A DNA stretch of 64,000 nt, from contig OZ252053.1 of NCBI GenBank assembly GCA_965247965.1, positions 3,596,001 through 3,660,000 on the forward strand, given 5' to 3'. The position numbers and the translations under genes are program-made. Source of the DNA: UBA7328 sp965247965. Its GTDB lineage: Bacteria > Bacteroidota > Bacteroidia > Chitinophagales > Saprospiraceae. Below the pieces are notes generated by a model. It did not search any database and was not told the DNA's origin. It saw only the letters and a list, made by a program, of their open reading frames with translations. This document shows positions 27,568 through 34,982 of the stretch, piece after piece. Every line of letters begins with the position of its first letter. Positions within the stretch are counted from its first letter, which is position 1.

Positions 27568-28888
27568 CATACTACTGGACATTGGGGTTAAAATAATACA
27601 ATGTCTTGAAATAAAGTAGGTTATATATTATAATAAAGTGGAATATATCATTATTGTTTGTAAAACAAACAATTAACAACAATGACAATTCCACTCGTAA
27701 GCGAAATAAAACCATTTTTCTCAGGTTTTGAAGAACATGTAATAAAAAATTTTCTCACAACAGCCCAAGGTATATTATCAGCCAGGACGACGAATTTGAA
27801 CATTGTAAAGGATAAGCTCCCTGGAATACTCGAAAACCAACAAAACACCAAACCTGATTCGAATTATAAGAGGTTGATCCGTTTTTTCAATATGGATGAT
27901 GCTGACAAGCAGGCATTGATTGAAGCTATATTATGTTTTAGTTTTTATTTGTTGAGACTCAAAGCGAAGAACATCAAATATTTGGCACTAGATGGTACGA
28001 GCTGGGAGAATGGCAACAAGAATATTCACTTATTAACATTGAGTGTAGTGGTCAATGGAGTAAGTATTCCAATATGGTGGGAAGACTTAGACAAGAAGGG
28101 TATGAGTAATTTTAATGAAAGACGAAAGGTGATAGACAAAGCCTGTAAATTATATAATCTGAAAGGTTTGATACTACTAGCAGATCGGGAGTACATCGGA
28201 GAAAGATGGTTTAAATATCTGGTAGACAAGGGGTTAGAGTTTGTAATTAGGTTAAAAAAGGGAATTTATAAAGGGTATGTGGACAACCAAAGGGGAAAGG
28301 ATAAGACATTTTATAAACACCAACATCTTCGATACATTGGTATTGAACGTGAAGCATTGAAAAAACGGTATCAAATCTGTGGAGTGTCTAAACAAATTGA
28401 AATCCTTGGAAAAAAATTTTCTTTTGTGATTTTTAAAAACCCCAAAAGTTCAGCCAACGAACCTCTGTTTTATTTCATATCTACATTGAAAGACAAAAGA
28501 AAAATAGTAAAGCTTTACCCTATTCGTTGGACTATTGAAACTTGCTTCAAACACTTAAAATCAAATGGTTTCAATTTAGAAGCTCTTAATTTTAAAGACT
28601 CTGGAAAAATAGAATTGACAATGGGTATTGTAGTATTTATCTATGCCTTATGTATTGAACAGGGTCTAACCCAACTCAAGCACAAAAAGAAGAGTGATTG
28701 GAAGAAATATAAAAACGGATCGATCAACTTAGTCGTTTCCAAATTTAAAAAAGGACTATCCTTTTTAGAAATCAAATTCAACAACCTTAGAAATTTCATA
28801 TGCTTTCTTTCTCATTCCATTCGTTCTATCCCCAAACCCTCTTGGCTATTCTTTGAACCACAATTTATAGCTCATGTCCAGTAGTATG
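27568..28888 (+). mobile_element. IS4-family insertion sequence, 1321 bp
   Basis: Bounded by perfect 15-bp terminal inverted repeats CATACTACTGGACAT (27568-27582 and its complement 28874-28888). These are flanked by a 9-bp target duplication ATACTCTTA (27559-27567 and 28889-28897). It contains one full-length transposase and appears intact. Confidence 0.95.
27682..28884 (+). CDS. IS4-family DDE transposase
   Basis: 400 residues. DDE-type features are visible: the LALDGTSWENG Asp, LLADREYIGERWFKYL Asp, and the Y-(2)-R-(3)-E-(6)-K signature in YPIRWTIETCFKHLKSNGF with the catalytic Glu. The frame is complete and fills almost all of the element, ending four bases before the right end. Confidence 0.93.
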   Translation: MTIPLVSEIKPFFSGFEEHVIKNFLTTAQGILSARTTNLNIVKDKLPGILENQQNTKPDSNYKRLIRFFNMDDADKQALIEAILCFSFYLLRLKAKNIKYLALDGTSWENGNKNIHLLTLSVVVNGVSIPIWWEDLDKKGMSNFNERRKVIDKACKLYNLKGLILLADREYIGERWFKYLVDKGLEFVIRLKKGIYKGYVDNQRGKDKTFYKHQHLRYIGIEREALKKRYQICGVSKQIEILGKKFSFVIFKNPKSSANEPLFYFISTLKDKRKIVKLYPIRWTIETCFKHLKSNGFNLEALNFKDSGKIELTMGIVVFIYALCIEQGLTQLKHKKKSDWKKYKNGSINLVVSKFKKGLSFLEIKFNNLRNFICFLSHSIRSIPKPSWLFFEPQFIAHVQ

Positions 28889-28901
28889 ATACTCTTAGTA
28901 A

Positions 28902-30162
28902 CTGACATTTCGCAGTTCGAAAATTTGGTATTGTAAAAAATTATTATATGTATAGCTTTGTGCTGGATCTAAAGATAGTTACTAATGATGAATCCGCACA
29001 TTGCCGACTTGTACAGCGATTATTTGTTGACAAGTTTTAGTCACAGCACAGCTATAGGTATGTCTAAAATGTTAGACGGTGCTTATAGCCATGATCAGAT
29101 CAGTAGATTTTTGGCTCAGCCTACTCTGGGCCAAAAAGATTATTGGAAATCTGTTAAACCTATAGTCAGGAAAGTAGAAAGTCCTGATGGTAGCATTTGT
29201 ATTGATGATGTGATAACTGAAAAACCACATTCTACTCAGAATGAGATAATAACGTATCACTTTGATCATACAAAGAACAGGAGCGTCAAAGGCATCAATA
29301 TGATAAGTTTTCTATATCATAACCAATTGGGTGATGGCCAAACGGTAGAGTTGCCTTTAGCCTATGAAATTATCAGAAAGCCAATCAGGTTTACTGATCT
29401 AAAAACACGACAAGAGAAACGCAAAAGTGAGGTGAGTAAGAATGAGTTAGTAAGACAAAGGCTCAAAGTACTCACACAGCGTAATCATGTTCAGTACAAA
29501 TATGCCTTATGGGATAGTTGGTTTAGCTCAAATGACAATATGGAGTTTGTGCATTACGAGTTAAAAAAGCATTTTATCGGTGCAATTAAGACCAATCGTC
29601 TTGTTGCCCTGAGTAAGGAAGAAAAACTGCAAGGTAAGTTTACAAGAGTCGATGCACTAGACCTACAGCCAGACTGTGTAATGGAAGTTTGGATCAAAGG
29701 ATTGGACTTTCCGGTTTCTTTGACCAAACAAGTCTTTACGAACAAAGATTACTCCACAGGCGTACTGTATCTGGTAAGCAACGATACAAAACTTACACAT
29801 CAGCAGACTCATACAATCTATGAAAGAAGATGGAAAGTTGAGGAATTCCACAAATCGATGAAACAGAATGCTTGTTTAGCCAAATCACCAACAAAGTATG
29901 AAGTGACGCAGTCCAATCATATTTTTTGTGTGATGATAGCGTATACTAAACTCGAATTGCTCAAAATTAATCAAGCTAAAAACCACTTCGCCATAAAGGC
30001 AAGACTATACTTAAAAGCTGTCAAAGCAGCATATCAAGAACTTAACCGAATGAAAAAACAATTCAATTTGGTTAACCCTGCTCAACTGCAAGCTATTCCT
30101 CTTTTGGAATAACTATAATATTATTTTTTAATTTTCCAAATATCTGCCCTGCGAAAGGTCAG
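28902..30162 (+). mobile_element. IS701-like insertion sequence, 1261 bp
   Basis: Terminal inverted repeats CTGACATTTCGCAG (28902-28915) and, at the other end, the complement of CTGACCTTTCGCAG (30149-30162), one mismatch. The flanks are a 7-bp direct repeat TTAGTAA (28895-28901 and 30163-30169). The left duplication overlaps the right duplication of the neighbouring IS4 element by three bases, so the two insertions abut. Confidence 0.85.
28985..30112 (+). CDS. IS701-like DDE transposase
   Basis: 375 residues. An N-terminal segment (SHSTAIGMSKMLDGAYSHDQISRFL) is followed by the SICIDDVITEKPHS Asp, YALWDSWFSS Asp and YERRWKVEEFHKSMKQN with the catalytic Glu, in the order of IS701/IS4-superfamily enzymes. 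Full length, no frameshift seen. Confidence 0.85.
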   Translation: MMNPHIADLYSDYLLTSFSHSTAIGMSKMLDGAYSHDQISRFLAQPTLGQKDYWKSVKPIVRKVESPDGSICIDDVITEKPHSTQNEIITYHFDHTKNRSVKGINMISFLYHNQLGDGQTVELPLAYEIIRKPIRFTDLKTRQEKRKSEVSKNELVRQRLKVLTQRNHVQYKYALWDSWFSSNDNMEFVHYELKKHFIGAIKTNRLVALSKEEKLQGKFTRVDALDLQPDCVMEVWIKGLDFPVSLTKQVFTNKDYSTGVLYLVSNDTKLTHQQTHTIYERRWKVEEFHKSMKQNACLAKSPTKYEVTQSNHIFCVMIAYTKLELLKINQAKNHFAIKARLYLKAVKAAYQELNRMKKQFNLVNPAQLQAIPLLE

Positions 30163-30313
30163 TTAGTAAGAAGGTTCATATCACTAAGATTGGCCTGTTT
30201 GGCAGTTACTATACCAAATAAGCACTTAAAGTACCTCGTGGAATAGAACAATAAATTTGTCGCTCAATGTCACTTCCCCAACTTTTCTCATCATAAAACA
30301 CAACAAAACATTG

Positions 30314-30341
30314 TTTGGCATTATTTTTTCTCTTATGTTTG
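30314..30341 (+). promoter_or_regulatory. Candidate Bacteroidota promoter of the cys operon
   Basis: TTTG (30314-30317) and TATGTTTG (30334-30341) match the TTTG / TAnnTTTG consensus used by the Bacteroidota primary sigma factor, with a 16-base spacer at the short end of the range. Transcription would begin near 30348, about ten bases before the first leader-peptide ATG. It lies ~150 bases downstream of the IS701-like element, so the insertion has left it intact. Confidence 0.5.
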
Positions 30342-30357
30342 CATTGATTTTATTGAA

Positions 30358-30417
30358 ATGAACATTTGTCAAAATATTTGTTGTTGTCCTTGTTGCTGTA
30401 GCACTGTGCTCCGGTGA
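30358..30417 (+). CDS. Cysteine-rich leader peptide 1
   Basis: A 19-codon frame from ATG to TGA encoding MNICQNICCCPCCCSTVLR, with 7 Cys of 19 residues (TGT/TGC codons at 30367, 30379-30387 and 30391-30399). It is followed 34 bases later by an intrinsic terminator and lies upstream of cysteine-biosynthesis genes. Initiation context is A-rich rather than Shine-Dalgarno, normal for this phylum. Role inferred: when cysteinyl-tRNA is scarce the translating ribosome stalls on the Cys codons and frees bases around the stop codon to block the terminator. Confidence 0.85.
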   Translation: MNICQNICCCPCCCSTVLR

Positions 30418-30466
30418 GGACAATTTATTTTGATAAAACAATGATAAATAGAGCCTTTTCGGAGCA
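30407..30466 (+). promoter_or_regulatory. Antiterminator pairing of attenuator 1
   Basis: Segment TGCTCCGGTGAGG (30407-30419), covering the leader-1 stop codon, can pair with CCTTTTCGGAGCA (30454-30466), the 5' arm and loop of terminator 1. This gives 12 of 13 positions including G-U pairs. The two structures are mutually exclusive. A competing TTGTCC (30384-30389) / GGACAA (30418-30423) helix can sequester the same segment, as the protector stem does in classical attenuators. Confidence 0.8.
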
Positions 30467-30485
30467 ATTCGGAAAGGCTTTTTTT
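30452..30485 (+). terminator. Intrinsic terminator of attenuator 1
   Basis: An 11-bp stem (30452-30462 with 30469-30479, two G-U pairs, 6-base loop) is followed directly by a T run (30479-30485). There is no gene between the promoter and this terminator other than leader peptide 1. Confidence 0.9.
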
Positions 30486-30528
30486 GTGGCTAGACAGTGG
30501 CCTTCAGGCCATTGTTCCAAGCCACTGT
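30486..30528 (+). promoter_or_regulatory. Alternative hairpins between the two attenuators
   Basis: ACAGTGGC (30494-30501) can pair either with the immediately following GGCCATTG (loop TTCA) or perfectly with GCCACTGT (30521-30528). GTGGCT (30486-30491) also matches AGCCAC (30520-30525). No T run follows, so it is not a terminator. It may insulate the two attenuators or be a copy of a small dispersed hairpin. Confidence 0.5.
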
Positions 30529-30539
30529 AAAAAAAACAT

Positions 30540-30671
30540 ATGAAAAAATTTCAGAATATGATGGTGGTTAATGTCTCTGGGTCTTGTCTTTGTTGTGCAT
30601 TGCTTGCACTGAGCCTGTCGAAGTGTTGTTGCTGTTGTTGTATTGAATCCCATCAATTCCTGATGAGTTAG
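30540..30671 (+). CDS. Cysteine-rich leader peptide 2
   Basis: A 43-codon frame (ATG 30540, TAG 30669-30671) starting MKKFQNMMVVNVSGSC. It carries CLCC (codons 16-19) and then six consecutive Cys codons (30624-30641, TGT TGT TGC TGT TGT TGT), nine or ten Cys in all counting the early ones. It begins after an A-rich tract, ends 28 bases before terminator 2, and precedes cysI. The two Cys clusters are separated by nine codons whose DNA (GCACTGAGCCTGTCGAAGTG) resembles a dispersed repeat. Inferred role: a second cysteine-supply sensor in series with leader 1. Confidence 0.85.
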   Translation: MKKFQNMMVVNVSGSCLCCALLALSLSKCCCCCCIESHQFLMS

Positions 30672-30712
30672 TTGATCATATAAAATAGAAAAAGTATGAA
30701 GCCTCTCAGGAA
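30657..30712 (+). promoter_or_regulatory. Antiterminator pairing of attenuator 2
   Basis: TTCCTGATGAG (30657-30667), just before the leader-2 stop, pairs with CTCTCAGGAA (30703-30712) in the 5' arm of terminator 2: seven contiguous pairs plus three more past a one-base bulge. A ribosome stalled in the six-Cys run would leave this segment free, whereas a ribosome at the stop codon would cover it. ATTGA (30642-30646) / TCAAT (30653-30657) offers a weak competing helix. Confidence 0.75.
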
Positions 30713-30734
30713 GATTTTCTGAGGGGCTTTTTTT
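30699..30734 (+). terminator. Intrinsic terminator of attenuator 2
   Basis: A stem of 12-13 bp (30699-30711 with 30717-30729, G-U pairs, 5-base loop) is followed by seven T (30728-30734). It lies 43 bases before the cysI start and would abort transcription into the operon unless the antiterminator forms. Confidence 0.9.
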
Positions 30735-30777
30735 GTATAGCGAACAGCGGTCTTTAGGCCACATTCAAAAAGAACAA

Positions 30778-32925
30778 ATGAACGAAGTACTAAACAATCC
30801 GGCAATATCCGGAGAAGACAAAGCGGACATCGTAGAGCTCGAACAGAAGATCGAAAAATTTCAACGCGGCCAAATGGACGAAGAGCGCTTCAAGCTGTAT
30901 CGCCTTACGCGAGGTGTATATGGTCAAAGGCAACTAGGAGTGCAAATGTTCAGGATTAAAATTCCTTTTGGTCGATTGACCGTTGAACAAATTTTACGAA
31001 TAGCCGATGTTTCGGATAAATACGCGACCGGCAATTTGCACATCACGACGCGTCAGGACATACAATTGCATTACGTTAAACTCAACGATTCTCCAAAAGT
31101 ATGGACGGAACTTACCGAAAAAAACGTAACCGCTCGTGAAGCTTGTGGCAATACAGTACGAAATGTAACTGCTTCTGAAAAAGCCGGAATTGATCCCGAA
31201 GAGCCATTTGACGTTTCGCCATATGCGTATGCAACTGCTCACTATTTTATGAGAAATCCGATTTGCCAGGAGATGGGTCGCAAAGTTAAGCCTGCATTTT
31301 CGTCATCTGACAAAGATTCGGCGATGGCGTATTTCCATGATTTTGGATTTATTCCGAAGCTTAAGGTTCAGAAAGGTAAGCAGGTCAGAGGATTCAAAGT
31401 GCTAATAGCAGGAGGCCTCGGAGCAATAGGCATGGTAGCCCAGGAAGCCTATGATTTTCTACCAGAAGACCAGATCATTCCGTTTATGGAAGCTTCGTTA
31501 AGAGTTTTTGACCGGCACGGCGAAAGAGAGAAAAGGCAAAAGGCACGGATGAAATTTTTGCTCAAGACATTGGGCTTGGAAACATTAATGACCTTAATAA
31601 ATAATGAAAGAGCATCATTGCAAAAACAGTCTCATCCCATTGACAGGGATGTGGTGCCCGAGGCTCGACCAATAACGTTTTTCGAACCTCAAATTAAGGA
31701 AGCAAAGAATCAGGAAAAATACCAATCATGGTTTACCACAAATGTATTCGAGCAAAAGCAGAAAGGATTCTACGGCGTTTATCTGAAAATTCACTTAGGT
31801 GATATCAAATCCGACAAAGTGCGCCATCTTGTAAAAGTCATCCGCAAGTACGCCGCTGATGATATTCGCCTTACGGCAAATCAAAATATTCTTTTGAAAT
31901 TCATCCATGAAGCCCATCTTCCGGAGCTCTTTACTGCGCTGAATGGTTTAGGACTGGCAGAACCCGGTTACGATTCAATTGCAGATATTACCGCTTGTCC
32001 TGGTACGGATACATGCAATCTGGGTGTAACGAATAGTACTGGATTGGCTTCGATTTTGGAAGACATGCTCAAAGAAGAATATCCCCACTTAATCGACGAA
32101 AATCATATAAAAATTAAGATCAGCGGATGCATGAATGCCTGTGGTCAGCACATGGCTGCGAATATTGGATTCAGCGGAAGCTCGATAAAGAAAAATGGCT
32201 TGGTGTATCCGGCCATGCAAGTTGTCATAGGCGGCGGAATAGATCCTAAGGGTAATGGTTATATCGGAGAAAAGATCGTGAAAATTCCCACGAAGAAGAT
32301 TCCTGACTGTATCAGAAACGTACTTAATGATTTTGAAAAGAACGCAGCCGAAGGCACTTATTTCAATGATTACTACTATGCACAAGGTAAAAGGTATTAC
32401 TACGATCTGTTGAAGCCGCTTGCTAATGTGGAAAGCCTTACTGAGGACTTTCTAATGGATTGGGGACAAGACCATCATTACAAGCAGGAAATCGGAGTAG
32501 GCGAATGCGCAGGAGTAATTTTGGATGTAGTAGGTACGATTATAGTGGATGCAAAGGAAAGGTTAGAATTGGCGCAAAGCCGATATCTGACTGGAGATTT
32601 GGCGGATAGTGCTTATTTCTCTTATTCGACCATGGTCATTGGAGCTAAAGCGCTGTTGCTGTCCGATGACGTGAAATGCAATACTCATCGCAAGATAATC
32701 TCTGATTTTAATGAATTATTTGTGCAGGCCGGCAGGTTTGCTTTTGATGGAAATTTTGAAGATTACGTGTTGCGCTTCAATTCTGAGAAACCGACGCCTG
32801 AATTCACAAAGGCTTTTATGGATACGGCGAAAATATTTCTTGGCGATTGCATTGAATACAGACAAAAATCAATTGAAGAAATTGGTGTCGATAAGGAAGT
32901 AGTGGACAGTTATTACAAAGCATGA
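30778..32925 (+). CDS. Assimilatory sulfite reductase hemoprotein (siroheme/4Fe-4S), ferredoxin-type
   Basis: 715 residues from ATG 30778; a TTG further up lies inside terminator 2 and is unlikely. It has two ferredoxin-like/sulfite reductase repeats: the first includes LHITTRQDIQLHYV and the second has the cluster motif CPGTDTCNLG (about residue 405) and GCMNACGQH (about 450), four Cys binding the 4Fe-4S cluster coupled to siroheme. It reduces sulfite to sulfide with six electrons. A helical C-terminal extension (~565-715, ERLELAQSRYLTGDLADSAYFSYSTMVIGAKALLL) resembles HEPN-type helices and is not part of the catalytic core. Sulfite rather than nitrite is favoured by the cysH neighbour. Confidence 0.9.
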   Translation: MNEVLNNPAISGEDKADIVELEQKIEKFQRGQMDEERFKLYRLTRGVYGQRQLGVQMFRIKIPFGRLTVEQILRIADVSDKYATGNLHITTRQDIQLHYVKLNDSPKVWTELTEKNVTAREACGNTVRNVTASEKAGIDPEEPFDVSPYAYATAHYFMRNPICQEMGRKVKPAFSSSDKDSAMAYFHDFGFIPKLKVQKGKQVRGFKVLIAGGLGAIGMVAQEAYDFLPEDQIIPFMEASLRVFDRHGEREKRQKARMKFLLKTLGLETLMTLINNERASLQKQSHPIDRDVVPEARPITFFEPQIKEAKNQEKYQSWFTTNVFEQKQKGFYGVYLKIHLGDIKSDKVRHLVKVIRKYAADDIRLTANQNILLKFIHEAHLPELFTALNGLGLAEPGYDSIADITACPGTDTCNLGVTNSTGLASILEDMLKEEYPHLIDENHIKIKISGCMNACGQHMAANIGFSGSSIKKNGLVYPAMQVVIGGGIDPKGNGYIGEKIVKIPTKKIPDCIRNVLNDFEKNAAEGTYFNDYYYAQGKRYYYDLLKPLANVESLTEDFLMDWGQDHHYKQEIGVGECAGVILDVVGTIIVDAKERLELAQSRYLTGDLADSAYFSYSTMVIGAKALLLSDDVKCNTHRKIISDFNELFVQAGRFAFDGNFEDYVLRFNSEKPTPEFTKAFMDTAKIFLGDCIEYRQKSIEEIGVDKEVVDSYYKA

Positions 32926-32952
32926 AAATGACATTCTTTAATAACAATAACA

Positions 32953-32970
32953 ATGGCCTAAAGGCCACTG
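32953..32970 (+). repeat. Small palindromic hairpin before the SUMT gene
   Basis: TGGCC-TAAA-GGCCA is a perfect palindrome five bases before the next ATG. Related copies with the same GGCCTnnAGGCC core lie at 30495-30514 and 30745-30762, all within this operon's untranslated segments. It might affect mRNA stability or translation. Confidence 0.6.
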
Positions 32971-32974
32971 TCTT

Positions 32975-33733
32975 ATGAATAACGGAAACGTAAAAATAGT
33001 AGGAGCAGGGCCAGGTGATAAGGATTTGATCACAGTTAAAGGCCTTAAAGCAATCCGAAAAGCTGATGCGCTACTTTATGATGCATTGGTGAATACTGAT
33101 TTGCTAAAGGAAGCACGATCCGATGCCCAATTGATATACGTAGGCAAAAGAGCCGGGGCGCATAGTTCTACTCAGGAGGAGATCAATTTGCTCCTTTTGC
33201 AGTCAGCACTATCTCACGAAAATGTGGTACGCCTTAAGGGCGGTGATCCCTTCATTTTCGGCCGCGGTCAAGAAGAAATTGAATATCTCAAAAACTTTGG
33301 AGTCGACGTGGAAGTCATACCAGGCATTAGCTCTGTAACAGCGTTGCCTGCATTGCAAAAAATTCCTTTAACCCGGAGAGGAATCGCCGAAAGTTTTTGG
33401 GTAATGACCGGTACTACTTCATATGGCACACTTTCCGAAGACGTTAAACTCGGCGTAAAATCGACGGCAACTTTGGTCATACTAATGGGCATTCGAAAAA
33501 TAGCGCAGATTGCTAAGCTCTTGATAGAGGAAGGTAAAGACAATATCCCGATTATGATCATTCAAAATGGTTCATTAAGTGATGAAAAAATCGTCATAGG
33601 TAATGCCCGCAGCATTGTAGACGATATGAACGTTAAAAAAATCAGCACGCCTGGTATCATAATAATCGGCGAAGTAGTAAGTCTCCATCCTGAATTTATT
33701 TTGGAAAAATATGAATCATGGGCCAACCAATGA
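32975..33733 (+). CDS. cobA: Uroporphyrinogen-III C-methyltransferase (SUMT)
   Basis: 252 residues. The N-terminal SAM-binding signature is VGAGPGDKDLITVKGLKAI, the second is RLKGGDPFIFGRGQEE, with GISSVTALPA and RRGIAESFWVMTGT further on. It makes precorrin-2, the precursor of siroheme needed by the preceding sulfite reductase. The gene overlaps the next one, as expected for a siroheme operon. Confidence 0.95.
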   Translation: MNNGNVKIVGAGPGDKDLITVKGLKAIRKADALLYDALVNTDLLKEARSDAQLIYVGKRAGAHSSTQEEINLLLLQSALSHENVVRLKGGDPFIFGRGQEEIEYLKNFGVDVEVIPGISSVTALPALQKIPLTRRGIAESFWVMTGTTSYGTLSEDVKLGVKSTATLVILMGIRKIAQIAKLLIEEGKDNIPIMIIQNGSLSDEKIVIGNARSIVDDMNVKKISTPGIIIIGEVVSLHPEFILEKYESWANQ

Positions 33734-34317
33734 AAACGAATATGCTGTATCCCGTCTTTTTCAAGCTGAATAAGCTGAACATGCTTATGGTCGGAGCGGG
33801 CGAAGTCGGCTTTGAAAAGCTGCGTTTTATTTTAAAGAGTAGCCCCAATGCCAATATCACTGTTATCGCCACCGAACAAAAACCGGAGTTGGTTGATCTG
33901 GTTGAAAGTCATATTGATCGTATTCGGTTGATCAAAAGAAAATTCAAATCAGATGATATAGTAGGCCACGACCTAATAATAGCTGCAACTGATATTCCCG
34001 AAGTGAACCTTCTTGTGCATCAAGCCGCAAAATATCATGGCAAACTGATTAATGTGGCCGATACACCCGACCTTTGTGATTTTTACCTCGGATCTATCGT
34101 AACGCGCGGCGATCTTAAAGTAGCCATTTCAACCAACGGTAAATCGCCCACTTTTGCGAAACGATTCCGACAGGTTTTGGAGGAAATATTGCCCCATGAC
34201 ACAAATCAACTATTGCTCAATCTTAAAATAATCAGAGATCAGTTAAAAGGAGGCTTTGAATACAAGGTGAAGGAGCTCAATCGACTCACAAAAACATTGG
34301 TTAACCAAGAAAACTAG
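33718..34317 (+). CDS. Precorrin-2 dehydrogenase / sirohydrochlorin ferrochelatase (siroheme synthase, Met8/CysG-N type)
   Basis: 195-199 residues, starting at ATG 33718 or ATG 33730, both overlapping cobA. The NAD-binding LMVGAGEVGFEKLRFIL, VADTPDLCDFYLGSIVTRGDLKVAISTNGKSP and FRQVLEEILP match Met8. It oxidises precorrin-2 and inserts iron to give siroheme. With cobA it reconstitutes, as two proteins, the activities of the enterobacterial CysG fusion. Confidence 0.93.
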   Translation: MGQPMKTNMLYPVFFKLNKLNMLMVGAGEVGFEKLRFILKSSPNANITVIATEQKPELVDLVESHIDRIRLIKRKFKSDDIVGHDLIIAATDIPEVNLLVHQAAKYHGKLINVADTPDLCDFYLGSIVTRGDLKVAISTNGKSPTFAKRFRQVLEEILPHDTNQLLLNLKIIRDQLKGGFEYKVKELNRLTKTLVNQEN

Positions 34318-34325
34318 TACAGAAT

Positions 34326-34982
34326 ATGAACTTGCACGAACTCAATCGCATATACAGGTTACTCAGCCCACTTGACCGGCTGAAAAGTGTCTTTTCCCAT
34401 TTTGATCACGATAATATATTGGTCACGTCTTCATTCGGCACCACGTCTGGTATTCTAATGGGTATGGTGAGCAAGGTGGCCCCGGGTCATCCGATCCATT
34501 TCATTGATACTACATATTGTTTTAATAAAACAATAGAATACAAAAACACATTGACGGACATTCTCGGTCTTAAAATAATGCACATTCTACCCAACACAAT
34601 GGACAATTTATTAACGAGGGAGACTTCATTGTGGGAGACCGATCCCGATACCTGCTGCAACCTGAACAAGGTCAAGCCCTTTGAGCCTTATAAACTGGAT
34701 AAAAAAATATGGATTTCAGGCTTGCTCATGAACTCTAATCCATTTCGGGAAAACATGAAAATATTTGAGATGCGCGGCCCTATTATCAAAATGCATCCGA
34801 ATATTGATACCACCGCGGAGGAGTTTGACCAATTTTTGCTGGACAACAACATCCCTCCGCATCCTTTGAAATTGGAAGGGTACGATTCGGTAGGATGTAC
34901 TCATTGTACGATCAAAGGAAAAGGAAGAGAAGGCCGATGGGCAGGAAAAGAAAAAATGGAATGCGGTTTGCATACGGTATAA
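34326..34982 (+). CDS. cysH: Adenylyl-/phosphoadenylyl-sulfate reductase
   Basis: 218 residues with a PP-loop-type nucleotide-binding N-terminus (ILVTSSFGTTSGILMGMV). The paired cysteines in DTCCNLNKVKP and GCTHCT would ligate a 4Fe-4S cluster, indicating an APS-type or dual-specific reductase. The catalytic Cys is in the conserved KMECGLH tail. It reduces APS/PAPS to sulfite, the substrate of the first operon gene. Only eight bases separate it from the siroheme synthase gene. No ATP sulfurylase is in the window. Confidence 0.93.
   Translation: MNLHELNRIYRLLSPLDRLKSVFSHFDHDNILVTSSFGTTSGILMGMVSKVAPGHPIHFIDTTYCFNKTIEYKNTLTDILGLKIMHILPNTMDNLLTRETSLWETDPDTCCNLNKVKPFEPYKLDKKIWISGLLMNSNPFRENMKIFEMRGPIIKMHPNIDTTAEEFDQFLLDNNIPPHPLKLEGYDSVGCTHCTIKGKGREGRWAGKEKMECGLHTV

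Noticed and set aside
30358..30671. Cys-codon runs could be a plain TTG/TGT microsatellite
   Set aside because: Two separate tracts each sit in an ATG-to-stop frame, each followed by a terminator with a matching antiterminator segment at the stop, and both precede sulfur-assimilation genes. Chance repeats would not give this layout twice.
30504..30764. 86-codon minus-strand frame over the leader
   Set aside because: It is the antisense of leader 2 and terminator 2, with low-complexity Thr/Gln composition and no family features.
30170..30777. SAM, cobalamin or T-box riboswitch upstream of the sulfite reductase gene
   Set aside because: No conserved SAM-I/II core, B12 box or T-box sequence was recognised; the leader-peptide model explains both terminators.
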